Assembly: GCF_020283565.1 (NCBI RefSeq)
Contig: NC_060059.1
Coordinates: 39,548,338 to 39,612,337, forward strand
DNA: 64,000 bases
Reading direction: 5' to 3'
From: Trifolium pratense
Lineage: Eukaryota > Streptophyta > Magnoliopsida > Fabales > Fabaceae
Both the position numbers and the translations under genes were made by a program. Below, in pieces: positions 1 to 9,680 of the stretch (positions within the stretch are counted from its first letter, which is position 1; every line of letters begins with the position of its first letter). The notes beneath the pieces were generated by a model. That model saw only the letters and a program-made list of their open reading frames with translations. It was not told where the DNA came from and searched no databases.

Positions 1-123
1 AACATTGACATTCCTTATCAGGCAATGTTAGACTTTTGAATTTTGATGTACTAGAACATTGACATTACTCTAATAGACTTTTAGCTTGTGACATTGTTGA
101 ATGATTTCAGACGTTTGGGTCTG

Positions 124-165
124 GTTATCATGCATAAGTCAAACTTATGCACCGTGCATAAGCTT
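124..165 (+). repeat. Left terminal inverted repeat of the Pack-type element
   Basis: Starting at GTTAT, it matches the reverse complement of 3373-3416 at most positions with a 2-bp indel. It also contains its own small palindrome, TGCATAAGT-CAA-ACTTATGCA. Confidence 0.6.
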
Positions 166-450
166 GCTATCTACACCCCAGCCCATTTGCTTCTTACACC
201 TAAGTCCCCAACATAATTGTTTCGTACATCCTAGCACATTTTGACATACACCCCCTCCAACATATTGTTTCGTACACCTCATCACATTTCGTCATACACT
301 CCCAAACATAATTGCTTCGTACACCCCAGCTCATTTCATCATACACCCCCCAACATAATTGCTTCGTACGCTCCATCTCATTTCGTCATACACCTCCCAA
401 CATAATTGCTTCTTACACCCCAACCCATTTCGTCATACACCCCCCAAGCT
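161..450 (+). repeat. Tandem repeat, 47-49 bp unit, about 5.5 copies
   Basis: Units begin with CCAACATAATTG at about 208, 257, 303, 350 and 397 and contain TTCGTACACC and CATTTCGTCATACACCCC. The spacing of 47-49 bp is regular. The array lies just inside the left terminal repeat, a usual place for subterminal repeats of DNA transposons. It has no coding potential. Confidence 0.85.
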
Positions 451-539
451 CATCTCCAAACTAATTGCAACTAACGGTTATCATTTCTAATTCAGTTTTC
501 TGTCCAATACAAACCAACGGCAACAACAGGACGAAATCA

Positions 540-690
540 CTATTCATCACCATCACATAAATCATCATCATCATCGTCACCGAAATCATCATCACCGTCA
601 TTGAAATCATCATTCATCACCATCACAGAGTTCATCACAATCGCCAGCCACACCACAACATCACGAGAATCATCATTCATCCTCAATTTC
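540..690. repeat. ATC/GAT-rich low-complexity tract
   Basis: Imperfect TCATCA trinucleotide repetition gives an Asp/Asn-rich open frame on the minus strand that looks like simple-sequence artefact rather than a gene. Confidence 0.6.
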
Positions 691-766
691 GAGATTAGTG
701 ATTGGAAATGGTTTCTTAATAATATATCAATTCTTAATAATAATTTCATTGTTCTTTTATTTTATT

Positions 767-1312
767 AGAAATCATTACACAATTATTTTGGTTTCACATA
801 CAAGACTATCAAAACCATTAAACGACAATTATTTTGGTTTCAAAGTGATTTTGAAAAAGCTAGACAAAGACAAAAATTCATTTTACAACGGAAGAAACAA
901 AAGAGAGATGATGAGGCTTTACAAAAAAAAAAAAAGGGGTCACTGATTGATTCACACTTGTTGATTGTGAATAATGGTTTAAATGTTTATCACATTTGGT
1001 CTTTTGTTTTATTACAAAACCATTATACAATTATTTTGGTTTCACATAGAAGACTATCAAAAGCATTAAACCATACTTATGGTTTTAGTAATAATCATTA
1101 TTTAAAATCACTTAACAATAATAATGATTTCAGTGTATAACATCTTGAAACCATTTAACCAATATTAAGGATTTCAAAAATCTATTTTACGTTCATGGTC
1201 AATATTAATGGTTTAACAATACTAATGATTATATAAAACTATTTAACAATATTAATGATTTCAGTGTATAACGTCTTGAAACCATTTAACAATACTAATG
1301 ATTTCAGTAACA
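767..1312. repeat. Degenerate AT-rich short tandem and interspersed repeats
   Basis: Phrases such as ACAATTATTTTGGTTTCACA (near 779 and 1026) and AATGATTTCAGTGTATAAC (near 1122 and 1254) recur, along with CTTGAAACCATTTAAC. The small open frames here are by-products of these repeats. Nothing gene-like is seen. Confidence 0.6.
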
Positions 1313-1432
1313 GAGCACACTTCATAATCATTCCAAATACACAATATAATTTTGAAGGTATAAATTCACAGCAATATGAAAGCAATATAATTCCAATTAT
1401 AAACTCACAACAACATAAGAGCAAAGAGCATG

Positions 1433-2809
1433 TCATATCGCCTTAATTCTTTCCGCCTTTGACACCTTCCGTTCACTGTATTGAGGATAACAACAGTCCT
1501 GATCCTCTTCCTCCAACACAGATTTGTTCATCCTCACTCTTAATTTTTCCACCAGATTTGTTCTTCTCTTCATAAATTTTCTTTCTTTTTCTATCAGGTT
1601 TCTTCTTCTCCTTTTTTTTTTTCCCACATCTTCCCCCTTGATGTTGATTCCATAATGAACTGCAACAAGACAACCAGCCAATCTGCATATACGGAAAGAA
1701 GCTTCTCATCAAATGATTTGACGCATGCCGGAAAGCACAGACGATAGAAGATAGCTAACCCCTTAAATTAAATAGAATAAAACAAGAGAATGTAAAAATA
1801 AAATTAAAACTAAAACAACGTACAACATGGTGAAGAGGATAAGAGAAACAATCCTAGTAACTGATCTGTCTGGCTTTTGCTTGAACTTCAACATGTAACT
1901 TTTGAGACTGTAATCAATTTGATCTCCTTTACTTGGAGCTACTTGTTGGAACTGTGGGGAGAGTAATAGAACAGTTCCAAGAAGGAATCCTGATATAAAA
2001 CCTCCAATGTTTGAAAAATTGACTACATACGGAAGAAAACCAAGCAAGAAGTTGCACACAAAGACAAAGACTAATGAAGCTATTTCTGTAATCTGCATTC
2101 AACCAGGGCAAAAATTGATCAAAAATCAATCATTGAGAACAATGAGAAACAGGAAATGAGGTGAATAACTAAGAAGAATTAAGCACCTTATTGTTATGAA
2201 ATTTCTTGTTCCAAACAAGTTCTGAAAGCAATGTTCCTAGTAATCCAAATAAAGCACCAGAAGCACCAACAACAGGGATGTTTTGAAGAAAAAGAGAAGC
2301 CACTAAAGCACCCACAAAAGCAGATAGTATATAGATTATACCAATCCTTACTGCAAATTAAAAACAAAAACTCATAAATTTGAACAACATTAAAGCATTT
2401 CAATATAATTTTTTTTAACTTACATCACTTCAATCAACATTGAACCTGTGTATAGCACCGACACTTCTAATTAAAGTCATATCTAACACTGACACATATC
2501 GACATATGTGGTTACATTTAACCACTCTACTTTCTAAAATTATTACTAGTGTCGATGTGTCAGTGTCGGATCATGTGCTTGTGTCGATGCTTCGCAGATA
2601 GGAATACATGAAATAAAAACCCAAAAGAAAGATAAAAAAAGCTACATGGCCCAAACTCCTGCTCAAGGTGAATCCCAGCATAGATGACACTGCAGAGATT
2701 GATAACAAGATGGAAGACTCCAGCGTGCAAAAATGGAAATGTAAAAAGACGCCATGTTTGATGATGTTCTGCCAAAAAGTTCTTTCTTGGAGCTCCCATT
2801 TCATCCAAC
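1433..2809 (-). pseudogene. Rhomboid-like intramembrane protease fragment (captured)
   Basis: Four exons join in frame with GT-AG borders: 2646-2809, 2187-2350, 1824-2092 and 1433-1682. They encode the rhomboid core, with a membrane segment containing FTFPFLHAGVFHL, the serine motif GASGALFG intact near 2250, and the later segment FSNIGGFISGFLLG. Where active rhomboids usually have His before IGGF, this copy has Asn, so the Ser-His dyad appears incomplete. The usual N-terminal exon is missing. After the last helix (LAGCLVAVHYGINI) the Cys-rich tail expected in plant homologues is replaced by a Lys/Arg-rich run. It lies inside the inverted-repeat element and directly follows the ARM fragment on the same strand. 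Probably non-functional as a protease; a chimeric transcript is possible. Confidence 0.75.
2437..2588. mobile_element. MITE-like repeat (GTGTCTGACA family) inside the rhomboid fragment
   Basis: AGCACCGACAC near the left end is mirrored by GTGTCGATGCT near the right, with TGGTTACATTTAACCACTCT and GTGTCAGTGTCGG inside. Related to 20350-20548 and 50971-51114. It lies in an intron of the captured rhomboid piece. Confidence 0.6.
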
Positions 2810-2829
2810 CTACACTAACAACACCACTG

Positions 2830-3340
2830 TATTGAGGATAATAATCTTCTTCTTCATACCACGTTTTCCCTGTGAACAGCACCAATTTTCACAATCGCTG
2901 CTTTATTTCTGCAATAAGCCACAGAAACAAAATATCAAACACCAAAATTCACAATAATTAATCAAACAAAATAAGAAATTAAATTAAATTAGAAATGCAT
3001 AAAACCACCAAATTGATAACGAGATAAATTCGTGATTCGATAAAAAATGGAAAACTCATCATGCATAAAAGAAATTTACTAAGATCATAGAACAATATAC
3101 CGTTGCAAATTGAGCAATGCATAGATAGAATCGATCTGAGAATGAAGATCTTGTGAATCGAGCATTCCAACGAGAGGAGAAATTGCTCCGAGCATTACGA
3201 GGGTGCCTCTCGCTTCTGCATCATCTTTCGCCAGTGACCTTAGTCTCGCCGCCGCGATTCGCCGTTTCGTCGAATCCTCTTCACGCAATTCCTTCACCAC
3301 TTGCTTCAGCTCCGTCAATATCTCTTCCTCTTAGGATTAT
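2830..3340 (-). pseudogene. ARM-repeat protein gene fragment, two partial exons
   Basis: The upstream piece (about 3101-3336) reads ELKQVVKELREE and then a run ending SIYALLNL. This is like the start of the armadillo array of plant ARM/U-box-type proteins, but there is no in-frame ATG and a stop lies just upstream. It ends at a plausible donor at 3100. The second piece starts after TTGCAG at 2908 and reads NKAAIVKIGAVH before losing homology and reaching a stop. Joined, they skip a few residues of the usual GIGNDA stretch. The fragment abuts rhomboid sequence, so two unrelated genes have been fused. Best read as captured gene pieces. Confidence 0.7.
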
Positions 3341-3372
3341 AACACGTGTTATTAGATCTGATGGTGGACATT

Positions 3373-3416
3373 CACTTATGCACCATGCATAAGTTTGTTA
3401 CTTATGCACCATAACT
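3373..3416 (-). repeat. Right terminal inverted repeat of the Pack-type element
   Basis: ACTTATGCACCATGCATAAG followed by a second ACTTATGCACC unit. The reverse complement aligns with 124-165. The flanking DNA from about 3425 resumes homology with 5370 onward. Confidence 0.6.
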
Positions 3417-3424
3417 TTTGCCGG

Positions 3425-3640
3425 GGAGAATGGGAGATCATGCAGTCAAGTAAAGAGTTTTGGTTTCATTAGGCATAAAGGAGGAGACCCTAAAATATTT
3501 GCAGCATTCTACATTTGTCATAAAATACCATGTTTCTAGCAAGTTTTTTACTTCCAATTAGAAGGATTATCTCTACGACCTGATATATGTTCTGTAGTAA
3601 TAATGCAACTAAACTACAAAAACAAACAATTGGTCCATTC
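3425..3640 (+). repeat. Diverged direct repeat of 5370-5610 (copy 1)
   Basis: Shared landmarks in the same order include GTAAAGAGTTTTGGT, GGCATAAAGGAG, AGACCCTAAAAT, CAACTAAACTACAAAAAC and CAACAATTGGTCC-like sequence. Divergence with small indels suggests an old segmental duplication. Confidence 0.75.
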
Positions 3641-3783
3641 CTTAAGAAATTCCATTTTTTGACTCAGTAGTATCCCTTCGACGATGATAAATTTGACAAG
3701 AAACACAATAATACTAGCACATGACAACTTGTAACATTTACAAATGGAGTTGGATTCAGAGATTATGATTTGTTATTCATATC

Positions 3784-4000
3784 GTGGAGTATATGCTTGT
3801 GCAAAACACCTCCAACAAACTCATCCACAAGTGGGTCTCCACCCCTCCCGATCGCACCCAAGTAAGTTCCGCCCTTTGCCATGTAGATGTTTATGAGCTC
3901 ACCAACCGAACTACCTACGCGGCAGTTGGTCCCTTTGTTCTAACAGCTGCTATAAACTTGGACACTTTGCTTATAGTGTATGTGCCTGTAATCTAAGGCT
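3784..4000 (+). pseudogene. Degenerate fragment of the small conserved protein encoded at 5995-6492
   Basis: The translation contains LIHKWV, PPDRTQV, SAL and H, aligning with the intact gene's IHKWVPQPPDRTQVDSALRH. Later it has LLIVYVPV, matching the ALIVRVPV segment. Between these blocks the similarity is lost and there is no real ATG (the frame opens at GTG). It is on the plus strand, opposite to the intact gene, although the neighbouring duplicated flank is in direct orientation. So duplication was accompanied by inversion or rearrangement. Confidence 0.75.
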
Positions 4001-4317
4001 TTGGCAGAGTGCCGAGGAAAATTGGATTCAACTGGAGAGAGAGAGTTCTGTGTGCACAAAAATAGGTGTTCTCTCAAGCAGAAAGTCAAACCCAAAGTAA
4101 CTAAGATTTGACTGAGTGATCCTCAAATGCCCAATAATAACTAGCAGATGGTTGGTACTTGGTACTGTACATTGTAATTTGGATTGACCGTTAGTTAGGA
4201 AGTTATACATATACTTAAAAAAATGTGCATTCATTTTCAAATTATCCAGGAAATCACTTTTGAAACAGAAGGAAATGAGAATGAATAAAAGTGAGAGTTT
4301 ATGAATGAATATTAACA

Positions 4318-4886
4318 ATGTTGTTGATTAATAATAACATGAGTTTGGAGTTAGAGTGGGAGTCACCAACATCATCACCTCCTACACCTCCCTCTCCACT
4401 ACCAATAAGTTATGGAGCAGGAAACAGGAAATACTCTTTCTCAGCTTCTTCAACTTCATCGCCGCCTTTCTCAACCCCTGCGTCTGCCGAAAATCTCTCC
4501 CTTCTGCATCTGCAAAAGACATTTGATGTTCCTAATGTGCCTTCAGTATTTTCCGTGGATCGCCATGATCCTCCGGAATCGGAATCCAAAAGTACATGCC
4601 TCAAGGACTTGTAAGTCTGAATCTCTTCTCTTTACTTTCATTTCATGGGAGGACACTTAATTCCCACACGCACGCACACACGCACATATGAACATTCAGA
4701 ACACAGCAGGCAGCAGCATATATCATGTAGGATTCAGGAGTCTGATGAATCATTTCATTTCATATATAACATAAATATAATTCAAAATCATCTATGTCTA
4801 CCTGCTTCAATTAATTCATTCCTTGTGTTGTGTCCTAGACTAGACTAGTAGTTAGTTCAATAAGTTTCTTGACTGGCAGGTTATAA
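4318..4886 (+). CDS. Hypothetical Ser/Pro-rich small protein, two exons (tentative)
   Basis: Exon 1 (4318-4612) encodes about 98 residues rich in Ser and Pro, with SPPTPPSPLPISYG near the start and ending ESESKSTCLKDL. A consensus donor GTAAGTCT follows within the last codons. A plausible acceptor GGCAG at 4875-4879 would add only Leu-Leu before a stop at 4884-4886, giving a protein of about 100 residues. ATG codons at 4318 and 4339 are both possible starts. I do not recognise a domain. It may be a genuine short plant-specific protein or the first exon of a larger gene whose remainder is lost. The ACAC-rich stretch at 4665-4690 lies in the proposed intron. Confidence 0.4.
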
Positions 4887-5369
4887 GGTTTAGACTTTAG
4901 ATAGTTTCATTCCAAACACATTTTTTCTTGGAGACACCCACCAGTCAAGTCAAATAGAATAACAATTATAAAACCTTTTATTTGATATATAGGTTTAATG
5001 CTTATGACAAAACAATATTAACAAAACTAACTAAACCACATTTTCTTTGTCTTCCCTTTCCCCTGAATAACAACAGGTTGGCATGGTTTATAAATTTTCT
5101 TTGTTCCAACGACAAGTAGCATGTATTCCGCTTGTGACATTGTGGAATGATTTCACACGGTCGAAGTCTGGTTGGAAGATATGGAAAGGAATTAACTTGC
5201 CAGGAAGTTCCTTCCAAAATTCTGTGACTTGATTAGGCATACGAACTACTACTAGATTTTTATATTATAATTCATCCTTACAGAATCAGTTTGTAAAGTG
5301 AGAAGTGTCACTAACTCTTTTCGCGCCTCATTTGATCCTATGTGGAACCTGGGTTTTTAATAACAAGAT

Positions 5370-5610
5370 CAAGATAGGGAAGATCATTCAGTGAAGTAAA
5401 GAGTTTTGGTGTCTTTGGGCATAAAGGAGCTAGCAGACCCTAAAATTTGTGCAGCACTCTAACTTTGTACTAATAAAAACCAGGTGTCTATAAAGTAAGT
5501 TAATTCTTCAAATTGGAATGATTATTTATTGCTAACTGATATGTTCTCTAGTAACAATTCAACTAAACTACAAAAACCAACAATTGGTCCTTTCATACCA
5601 CAAAGAATTT
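5370..5610 (+). repeat. Diverged direct repeat of 3425-3640 (copy 2)
   Basis: Same ordered landmarks as copy 1. Upstream, 5131-5165 also resembles 83-124, so this locus represents the paralogous segment without the inserted element, with about 200 bp between the two homologous flanks. Confidence 0.75.
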
Positions 5611-5994
5611 TTTTTATTACACCATTGGCATCTCCAAACTCACATATTCTGATGAACACATCCCATCAAAGATGAAACATTCAAACTATGTTCAAGTTAA
5701 AAATGTTAGTTTTTAAAATTAATATTGTGATTTTTAATAACATTTATTTTATTTCTTTTATTCGTTAACCAGTTTAGTAGCTAAAAATTCCACTCGTAAG
5801 AAAAATAAATGTAGTGTTCGAAATTCAAACTCTGATTCCTACTAATATAATTTACTAATGTATTTATATTTCTTTTACCAACTGAAACATAACATTTATT
5901 TTACATTTCTTTATTAACAGAACAATTAACTTAGAGTAAAAACTAAAGCATTGCAAATTATAAATTATTTATGAGATTATAAAAAATAAATAAT

Positions 5995-6492
5995 TTACGA
6001 GGATAAACCAAGAAAAATAGAGAGAGCAACACCGAGAGAATAAGCTCCAACGAAAGTTCCAACCAGTGCCGGACCGGAGTGAGCAACGGCACCAATTCCA
6101 ACGATTCCGGCGACACCAACAGGAACTCGGACAATCAACGCTTTAGTAGCTGAAGACAAAACAGCGTCAGTGTAAAGATAACGAGCCCAATCCTTGAACA
6201 TCGGAAGTCGGAGGACGTTATCGCTGCCGTGATCGGACGGAAGGATATGGCGGAGGGCGGAATCAACTTGAGTCCGATCAGGAGGTTGTGGGACCCACTT
6301 GTGGATGAGTGGATGGACGGAGATGATGGTGTGGATTTGATCGGAAGCGGTTTTGAGTTGGTAAGGTAAAACTCCTTCGAAAGCGTGTTGAGTTAGAGAA
6401 AGACATTGAGAGAACGCCGAGTCACATGCTGAGTTGAATCGGTCTGAGTTCTGGAAAGTGTTGTTAACTCGCTTTGACACTGATATCCCCAT
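5995..6492 (-). CDS. Conserved plant protein of unknown function, putatively N-myristoylated
   Basis: An intronless 165-residue frame with ATG at 6492. The N-terminus MGISVSKRV fits an N-myristoylation signal (Gly2, Ser6, basic residue after). It has a Cys-containing stretch CDSAFSQCLSLTQHAFEG, the block IHKWVPQPPDRTQV, and two C-terminal glycine-rich hydrophobic segments (about residues 120-163, including VPVGVAGIVGIGAVAHSG and VGAYSLGVALSIFL) that could insert in or lie on a membrane. I recall homologous proteins of similar length in other plants but know of no assigned function. A broken, inverted copy sits at 3784-4000. The 5' UTR shows a CTTT/CCCTCC pyrimidine-rich stretch (6492-6535), typical of plant leaders. 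Confidence 0.8.
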   Translation of the reverse strand: MGISVSKRVNNTFQNSDRFNSACDSAFSQCLSLTQHAFEGVLPYQLKTASDQIHTIISVHPLIHKWVPQPPDRTQVDSALRHILPSDHGSDNVLRLPMFKDWARYLYTDAVLSSATKALIVRVPVGVAGIVGIGAVAHSGPALVGTFVGAYSLGVALSIFLGLSS

Positions 6493-6663
6493 CTTTCTTT
6501 CTTTCTTTCTTTTCTCTTCTCTCCCTCCCTCCTCTCAACTCATTTTCAACTCCTCCTATCTCTCTCCTTCGATACTTTGCTTTGATTTTTAAACGATGAA
6601 TCTGCGAACAATTTTAAATTGATTTAAATTGAGTATTTTTAATTTTTATTGCACTTACTTTTT

Positions 6664-6926
6664 TACTCTCTCCGTCTTATTTTATAAGATTTTCTTTGAC
6701 TTAATACGCTATTCATATATCTTATTTTGACCGTATTTTTCTAAAAATATTTAAATGTAAATATTATCATAGAAGATCTTGTTTGATATGTTTCGATTTT
6801 ATTTTTAAAATATCAAATTTCTATATTTTCTACTAATAAAAAATTAAAGATATTAATAATAAAAAATATGTATCGACATACGTGCAGTGGTCAAAGAATT
6901 CTTTATATTTTGGGACGGAGGGAGTA
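6664..6926. mobile_element. Stowaway-like (Tc1/mariner) MITE
   Basis: Begins TA-CTCTCTCCGTCTTATTTTA and ends with a GGGACGGAGGGAG-TA inverse. These terminal repeats and the TA dinucleotide at each end are the hallmark of plant Stowaway MITEs. About 259 bp between the TAs, AT-rich inside. Confidence 0.85.
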
Positions 6927-7202
6927 TATTTTAAATTGATAGTAATTAGGTGACATAATTAGCATTAAATTATGAGATATCGTTTCTGATGATACTCGTC
7001 TCTTTGAGGGTGATGAATGTTGATCAATCTGCATTAACAGAAGAATCTATTCCAGCGACAAAGAATCTCTCGGATAATGTGTTTTCTTGTAGCAATGGAT
7101 TCTAGAACTGAGAATCAAAGATTTCATACATGCTGCAATTGTTGGAATGCTTGCTGATCCAAAGGAGGTAAATAAACTATACCTAAATGCTATGTTGTTT
7201 CT

Positions 7203-7292
7203 TTTTTTTATCGGATGAAGTTGAACTCGATACCTAAAGGTTTACAACACTAATACACTGTGCATCAACCACTTGTGATAAACCTCCTCAGT
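7203..7292 (-). repeat. Short dispersed tRNA-like repeat fragment
   Basis: GAACTCGATACCTAAAGGTTTACAAC and CTGTGCATCAACCACTTG resemble the sequence at 29467-29550. The reverse complement carries a B-box-like GAGTTCGA (here partly degraded). Probably a truncated SINE. Confidence 0.45.
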
Positions 7293-7578
7293 GTCAAAAT
7301 AAACTATAGAAAAGTTTGATTTTCGAAAGAAGAGGACTAATTTCATAAAATTGATAAAATAAAGGACCAAAAGCGAAATAAGTCTTTTTTTATGGTACAA
7401 CTAAATCCATTATTTTATTAATCATTATTATAAAATTCATAATCACTATGATAAAATATAAATTTTCATTGAAAATAGGAAAATCTGTAAAAAAACAAAA
7501 ACCACAAAATTATTGAATAATTTTTTTTAATGATTTTATTATTGAAAGTGTACAAATATCAGCCATAAATAATTCTCT

Positions 7579-8043
7579 CTAGACTTTATTGCAACAACAT
7601 GGACGGTGTATGGACAATACACACCTATAACCTTTAGTGTATCCCTTTGCTATACACAATTTATCACATTCTCGACTAAATATATCAGTACATGGTCCTT
7701 TCAAAGGAAAACAATCTAATGTGCCAGGAGGTGGTAGATATGTTCCAAATCCTGCACAATCAATTAAATTGCATTAGAGATTTTATCTAATATTCTGTAT
7801 TTTTTGGCATTAATCTTGAGAGATGTTACATTTTTATAATAATATAATATGGTTCCTAAAACTGATTAAAAATATTGATCATAATTTTATCAACATAAAA
7901 AGTTCCTAAGATTTCTATAGCATGTATTTTCATTGAAAAAAGAAAATTTTGAGTTGGAAAATTAGGTTATTACCTTTAACCATGCCAGAAAAAATACACA
8001 TAATTGCAAAGATGAAAAGAAGATGATTGAACCGAATCGCCAT
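7579..8043 (-). CDS. Defensin-like secreted cysteine-rich peptide
   Basis: Two exons, 7974-8043 and 7579-7751, joined through GT (7973-7972) and a TTGTGCAG acceptor, give an 80-residue precursor. Residues 1 to about 23 form a signal peptide (MAIRFNHLLFIFAIMCIFSG). The mature part has eight cysteines at 37, 44, 52, 56, 67, 75, 76 and 77, ending in CCC. This spacing, and an intron right after the signal peptide, are typical of plant defensin-like (DEFL/LCR) genes. Likely secreted to the apoplast, with a role in defence or cell-to-cell signalling inferred from the family only. Eight cysteines set it apart from nodule-specific NCR peptides, which have four or six. No frameshift is seen. Confidence 0.85.
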
Positions 8044-8251
8044 TTTACTTTGAAAGGTTGATGATAGAAACCATCTAGCAATAGGCTATTTAAAATGACA
8101 AGAAACGTTAATGCAATAAATAATATTAATTGATATTGAATACTAGTTATGATCTATTTTTTGACCGAAATATAATTGATTTTTATTAGAATTTTTTTTA
8201 TCAATTTTTGTTTGACTAGCATTAAATTTATTGACTTTAAATTGAGTTTTT

Positions 8252-8394
8252 TTTTTTGTCGATAGACCAAATGGTAAATTCATTAAAAACTTACATAAAG
8301 TGAATGATCAGTGTTCGAACCATGATCATGACATCTAACACTAGTAATTTTGGCATTTCTACCAGTGGAGCTAAGATTTGTGGACAAATTGAAT
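8252..8394 (-). mobile_element. tRNA-derived SINE-like element
   Basis: On the minus strand an A-box-like TTAGCTCCACTGG and B-box-like GGTTCGAACAC lie about 50 bp apart. The left end on the plus strand is a T run (TTTTTTTTTTGTCGATAGACC), the complement of a 3' A/poly tail. Same subfamily as 40195-40290, sharing ACTAGTAATTTTG and GCTAAGATTTGTGGAC-like segments. Confidence 0.6.
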
Positions 8395-8516
8395 TTTTTT
8401 TTGTCGAGTAGCCTAGTGATCACTATAAGTTTCACCTTAAGGTGGATAAGTGAAATGACCGGAGTTAAAACTCCGGCCCCCTACATATATAATATAACCT
8501 GTCAACTTAGCTAAAA
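8395..8516 (-). mobile_element. tRNA-derived SINE-like element
   Basis: TTTTTTGTCGAGTAGCCTAG, AAGGTGGATAAGTG and GGAGTTAAAACTCCGGCC are in the same order as the better preserved copy at 36706-36838. The B box is decayed (GTTTTAAC) and the A-box region reads TTAGCTAAGTTGACAGG on the minus strand. Confidence 0.65.
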
Positions 8517-8833
8517 TTGCACCTATTTTTCTATATTTTAAATAGATAATTATTTTAAATTAATAATTAATAATTCAAAATATTTGTGAAACAGACTAAA
8601 TATTAATAATAAAATTAAAAAATAAAATTAATGGATATTGAAATTGAAAATATGATCTATTTTGACTGAAATCTATATTTATATATGTTTGCCTTATTCA
8701 AAGTAAAAAGTACACTTGGCGTTCTCACGTTACTTCTCGATGAGAAAATTCTTATGTGGCATTTTTTTTAATAATTTAATCTAATGTGGCGTCTACGTGT
8801 CGTATCTTTTCAATTTTTTTTTATCTTTTATTA

Positions 8834-8966
8834 AATCTATGAATCTATTATAACAAAAAAAAAAACTATGAATTATTTATTGAATCTATGAATCTTTTTT
8901 TTTAAAAAAAATGGATCTATTATAACAAAAAAACTATGAATCAATTATAACAAAAAAAAACAATGT
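8834..8966. repeat. A/T-rich tandem repeat
   Basis: TCTATGAATC and TCTATTATAACAAAAAAA units recur three to four times. The rest of the roughly 1.6-kb stretch 8044-9680 holds only the two SINE-like elements and AT-rich DNA, including a TTACACTAGTGTAA palindrome at about 9051-9064. Confidence 0.6.
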
Positions 8967-9680
8967 ATCATATTTAAATTTATCTTAACTCAAAAAACAA
9001 ATAATTAGGATTAAGATGAATGATTGATACATATATGTGGAGGGATCAAATTACACTAGTGTAATTTTTTTAAAGTTACACTCATTAATATCCCTTGATT
9101 TTATTTTAATCTAATGGCTATTAATAATAGTAGCATGAGAGAAAGATATGAAAATAAAAAAGGAGATTTGGAACGTTACAACGACCACATTTGTCTTGAA
9201 TGCGTAAAAATTTGACCGAAGACAATGCAATCATGGTTTGAGATCCTCTCATATTACATTGTTAGAAAATGTATTATGTGAACTAGTATAGTAGCATGAG
9301 AGAAAGATGCAACACATTAGTAATTAACTTATCGTAGAAGGAAAATAATAGTAAGGTGAAACTTTCAATATTATTGATATTATATTTTAAAGGCTTGATT
9401 GATCAAAGTTTTTATAAGTCAATAACTATTTTAAATTATCAATAAAATAGGACATTAAGTTGATATAAGTACTCAATAGATTTAGTGCAGGTCAAGTTTC
9501 ACATTAAAAGGGAAATTGACACATTACATTTAGGCATATATATTATTCATCAAATTTGGTGGATAAACTCAATGTTCTGCATAGAAAGAAAGATACATAC
9601 ATTAATGAAAAAGGAAAAACAAAAACAAAAACAAAACTCATATCTCAATAAATAAATGCAGTCTTAATCTCCTATCCTTC

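Larger units (their letters stand above)
124..3416. mobile_element. Pack-type non-autonomous DNA transposon carrying gene fragments (putative)
   Basis: The left end (from about 124) and the reverse complement of the right end (to about 3416) share an imperfect inverted repeat of roughly 40 bp built around TGCATAAGT, AACTTATGCA and GTGCATAAG. Inside are tandem repeats near the left end and fragments of two unrelated genes (ARM-repeat and rhomboid) that keep their introns, as in Pack-MULEs. The DNA just outside the left end (83-124) resembles 5131-5165 and that outside the right end (from about 3425) resembles 5367 onward, so both boundaries are placed independently by loss of homology. I found no convincing target-site duplication and no transposase. 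The superfamily is therefore inferred. Confidence 0.55.

Noticed and set aside
540..749. Asp-rich minus-strand open frame
   Set aside because: Translation of a TCATCA simple repeat; it lies among repeats of the transposon.
7020..7175. Possible coding relic reading LRIKDFIHAAIVGMLADPKE followed by a GTAAAT donor-like site
   Set aside because: Only about 20 residues, no partner exon, and not recognised; too weak to call.
9040..9130. TTACACTAGTGTAA palindrome as a MITE
   Set aside because: No matching termini or target duplication found around it.
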